Below are positions 62,855 through 64,000 of a stretch of 64,000 nucleotides of DNA, piece by piece. The notes beneath the pieces are model-generated. The model searched no databases. It was not told where the DNA came from and was given only the letters and a program-made list of their open reading frames with translations. The stretch comes from Phycisphaerales bacterium AB-hyl4 (GTDB taxonomy: Bacteria > Planctomycetota > Phycisphaerae > Phycisphaerales > Phycisphaeraceae), in assembly GCA_041821185.1 (NCBI GenBank), contig JBGUBD010000010.1, forward strand, positions 1 through 64,000. The letters run 5' to 3'. The number at the start of each line of letters is the position of its first letter. Position 1 is the first letter of the stretch. The position numbers were made by a program, and so were the translations under genes.

Positions 62855-64000
62855 TCATCGGCGTTGCAACTCCGCGGGCACGTACCACTCCATCGGCGGC
62901 GTCAGGCCGATCTGCGTTCGCTTGATGTTGCGAATGCGCTCATCGTAAAACAGCAGGCTCTGGCTGGCGACGAGGAACGTGTAAGGCTGATCCTCATGGA
63001 GAATGCGGTGTACCTCATGCCACATCGCCCGCCTTTCGTCCTCGTCGGTCGTCATGCGCGCCTGCTCCATCAGGCGGTCCAGCTCCGGGTTGGAGTAGCT
63101 GGTCGCGTTGTCGCCCGGCGGCGGGATCGTGCTGGAGTGAAAGATCTGGAACGGGTCACCTTCAATGCTGCCCGTCCAGCCGAGCGTGATCGCGTCGAAG
63201 TCGCGCGTGCTCTTCAGCCGTTCGATGAGCACCTGCCACTCCAGCGGTCGAGCTTCGGCTTCAATGCCCGCTCGGCGGAAGCTGTCGCGTACCGTCATCG
63301 CCAGTTGCTGATACGTCTCGCTGCCGGCCGGGTAGTTGAGCGTGAAGCCGAACGGCTCGCCGTTGGGCTTTTGAATCACGCCGTCACCATTGCGATCTTC
63401 ATAACCCGCTTCGCGAAGCAGCTCGCGCGCCGCGGCGGAATCGTAAGGCCAAGGCTCGATCTCCGGATTCGACTGCGGCGAAAGAATGCTGAACGGCCCG
63501 GAAATCACCTGCGCATAACCACGATAAACATCGTCGGCCAACCGCTCGCGATCCAACAGCATCGTCAACGCCCGCCGTACGCGAACGTCGGCGAACGGCG
63601 TGTCCTCGCCGCGACGCTGCTGGTTCCAGCCGATGTAGTTGTAGCCGGCGTTCGGCCGAAGGAACTCAAAACGCTGCGAACGCTCGGTGACGCGCTCGTT
63701 GTTCCGCAGGCGGTCATATTGCTCGGGCGTCGCGGGGAAGGCGTCGACCTCGCGGTTGAGGAACGCCTGCTCGCGGGCCGAGTCCTGTTCGATCAATCGC
63801 CAGATCAGCCGATCGAAGCCGGGCTGTTCGCCCCAGTAACGTTCATTGCGCACCAGTTCGATCGGGACGCCCGGCTGCGGCCGACGCCCTTCCGGGCTCG
63901 GCAACCGATACGGGCCCGACCCCATCAGCAACGCCGGGTGTCGGTTGAAATCGCGCGCCGAGAATCGGCTGTAAAAATGCTCGGGCAGAATCTGCATCCC
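62855..64000 (-). CDS. Peptide-type ABC transporter solute-binding protein (family 5), partial
   Basis: The C-terminal 380 or so residues of an extracellular solute-binding protein; the start lies beyond the window. Family motifs: GSGPYRLPSPEGRRPQPGVP, VRNERYWGEQPGFDRLIWRL, FADVRVRRALTMLLDRERLA (family 5 signature), SQSNPEIEPWPYDSAAAREL and LEWQVLIERLKSTRDFDAIT. It binds peptides or similar ligands outside the inner membrane; a signal peptide should be upstream. It is the first visible gene of the operon with oppB, oppC and oppD. The C-terminal end TPPMEWYVPAELQRR is intact. Confidence 0.9.
   Translation of the reverse strand, partial: GMQILPEHFYSRFSARDFNRHPALLMGSGPYRLPSPEGRRPQPGVPIELVRNERYWGEQPGFDRLIWRLIEQDSAREQAFLNREVDAFPATPEQYDRLRNNERVTERSQRFEFLRPNAGYNYIGWNQQRRGEDTPFADVRVRRALTMLLDRERLADDVYRGYAQVISGPFSILSPQSNPEIEPWPYDSAAARELLREAGYEDRNGDGVIQKPNGEPFGFTLNYPAGSETYQQLAMTVRDSFRRAGIEAEARPLEWQVLIERLKSTRDFDAITLGWTGSIEGDPFQIFHSSTIPPPGDNATSYSNPELDRLMEQARMTTDEDERRAMWHEVHRILHEDQPYTFLVASQSLLFYDERIRNIKRTQIGLTPPMEWYVPAELQRR

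Overview
The window is a GC-rich bacterial chromosome segment that best fits a planctomycete, probably class Phycisphaerae. This is an inference from two H-x9-DG/DUF1559-like pseudopilin-type proteins with the N-terminal FTLIELLVV signature, a response regulator with an excisionase-type DNA-binding head, a DmsB-DmsC fusion next to a nitrate reductase, and typical bacterial housekeeping genes. No rRNA or other decisive marker is present. Genes run on both strands in short operons. There is no prophage, CRISPR array or recognisable transposase. One tRNA (Val, TAC) lies at 19.66 kb.

Layout. 0.2-3.2 kb: an HTH-receiver response regulator and an HDOD/histidine-kinase hybrid. 3.4-6.6 kb: convergent D-Ala-D-Ala carboxypeptidase and pyruvate kinase. 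6.7-12.1 kb (minus): a membrane protein, a pseudopilin, an ECF sigma factor with a membrane partner, a secreted protein and a secreted C45-type hydrolase. 12.3-17.1 kb: ribD, then lon and hsp20 on the minus strand, with a possible structured RNA or degraded small gene between ribD and lon. 17.4-27.1 kb: porin, secreted protein, tRNA-Val, purL, polA, acetylxylan-esterase-like hydrolase. 27.1-38.5 kb: nitrate assimilation. 38.7-52.9 kb: mixed metabolic and envelope genes (Gfo/Idh oxidoreductase, NagB-like protein, prmC, vanZ-like, SDR, phhB, epimerase, nrdR, CBS protein, FkbM methyltransferase, acsA, pseudopilin, PTS IIA, ArsC-like, uppP-like). 53.0-58.2 kb: a SUF iron-sulfur operon (Rrf2 regulator, sufB, sufC, sufD, DUF59/SufT-like). 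58.2-64.0 kb (minus): a peptide-type ABC transporter whose solute-binding protein runs off the window end.

The most coherent system is nitrate assimilation. NasS (nitrate sensor without a signal peptide) and NasT (ANTAR antiterminator) are read leftward. The transporter narK, a fused DmsB-DmsC electron-transfer subunit, a molybdopterin nitrate reductase, a siroheme nitrite reductase and a flavoprotein with an RnfB-like Fe-S domain are read rightward. The narK leader has a sigma-54 type -24/-12 match, then two hairpins with six-base loops carrying A at position 1 and G at position 4, as ANTAR targets do. A 10-bp long-range helix can enclose both hairpins. This suggests control by nitrogen status (sigma-54) and by nitrate (NasS-NasT).

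The second theme is dispersed, self-complementary repeats. At least eight families occur: palindromes with a conserved CGGCTAAATG tail and variable cores; CCCACGG..CCGTGGGCTT hairpins; AAAGCCCAGG..CCTGGGCTTT hairpins; GAAACTCGAAAC arrays; AATCCGAAATTCG arrays; a nested CGCCAAGACGCC element; and others. Most are intergenic, but three lie in frame inside conserved genes (two in purL, one in the Fe-S subunit of the nitrate operon).
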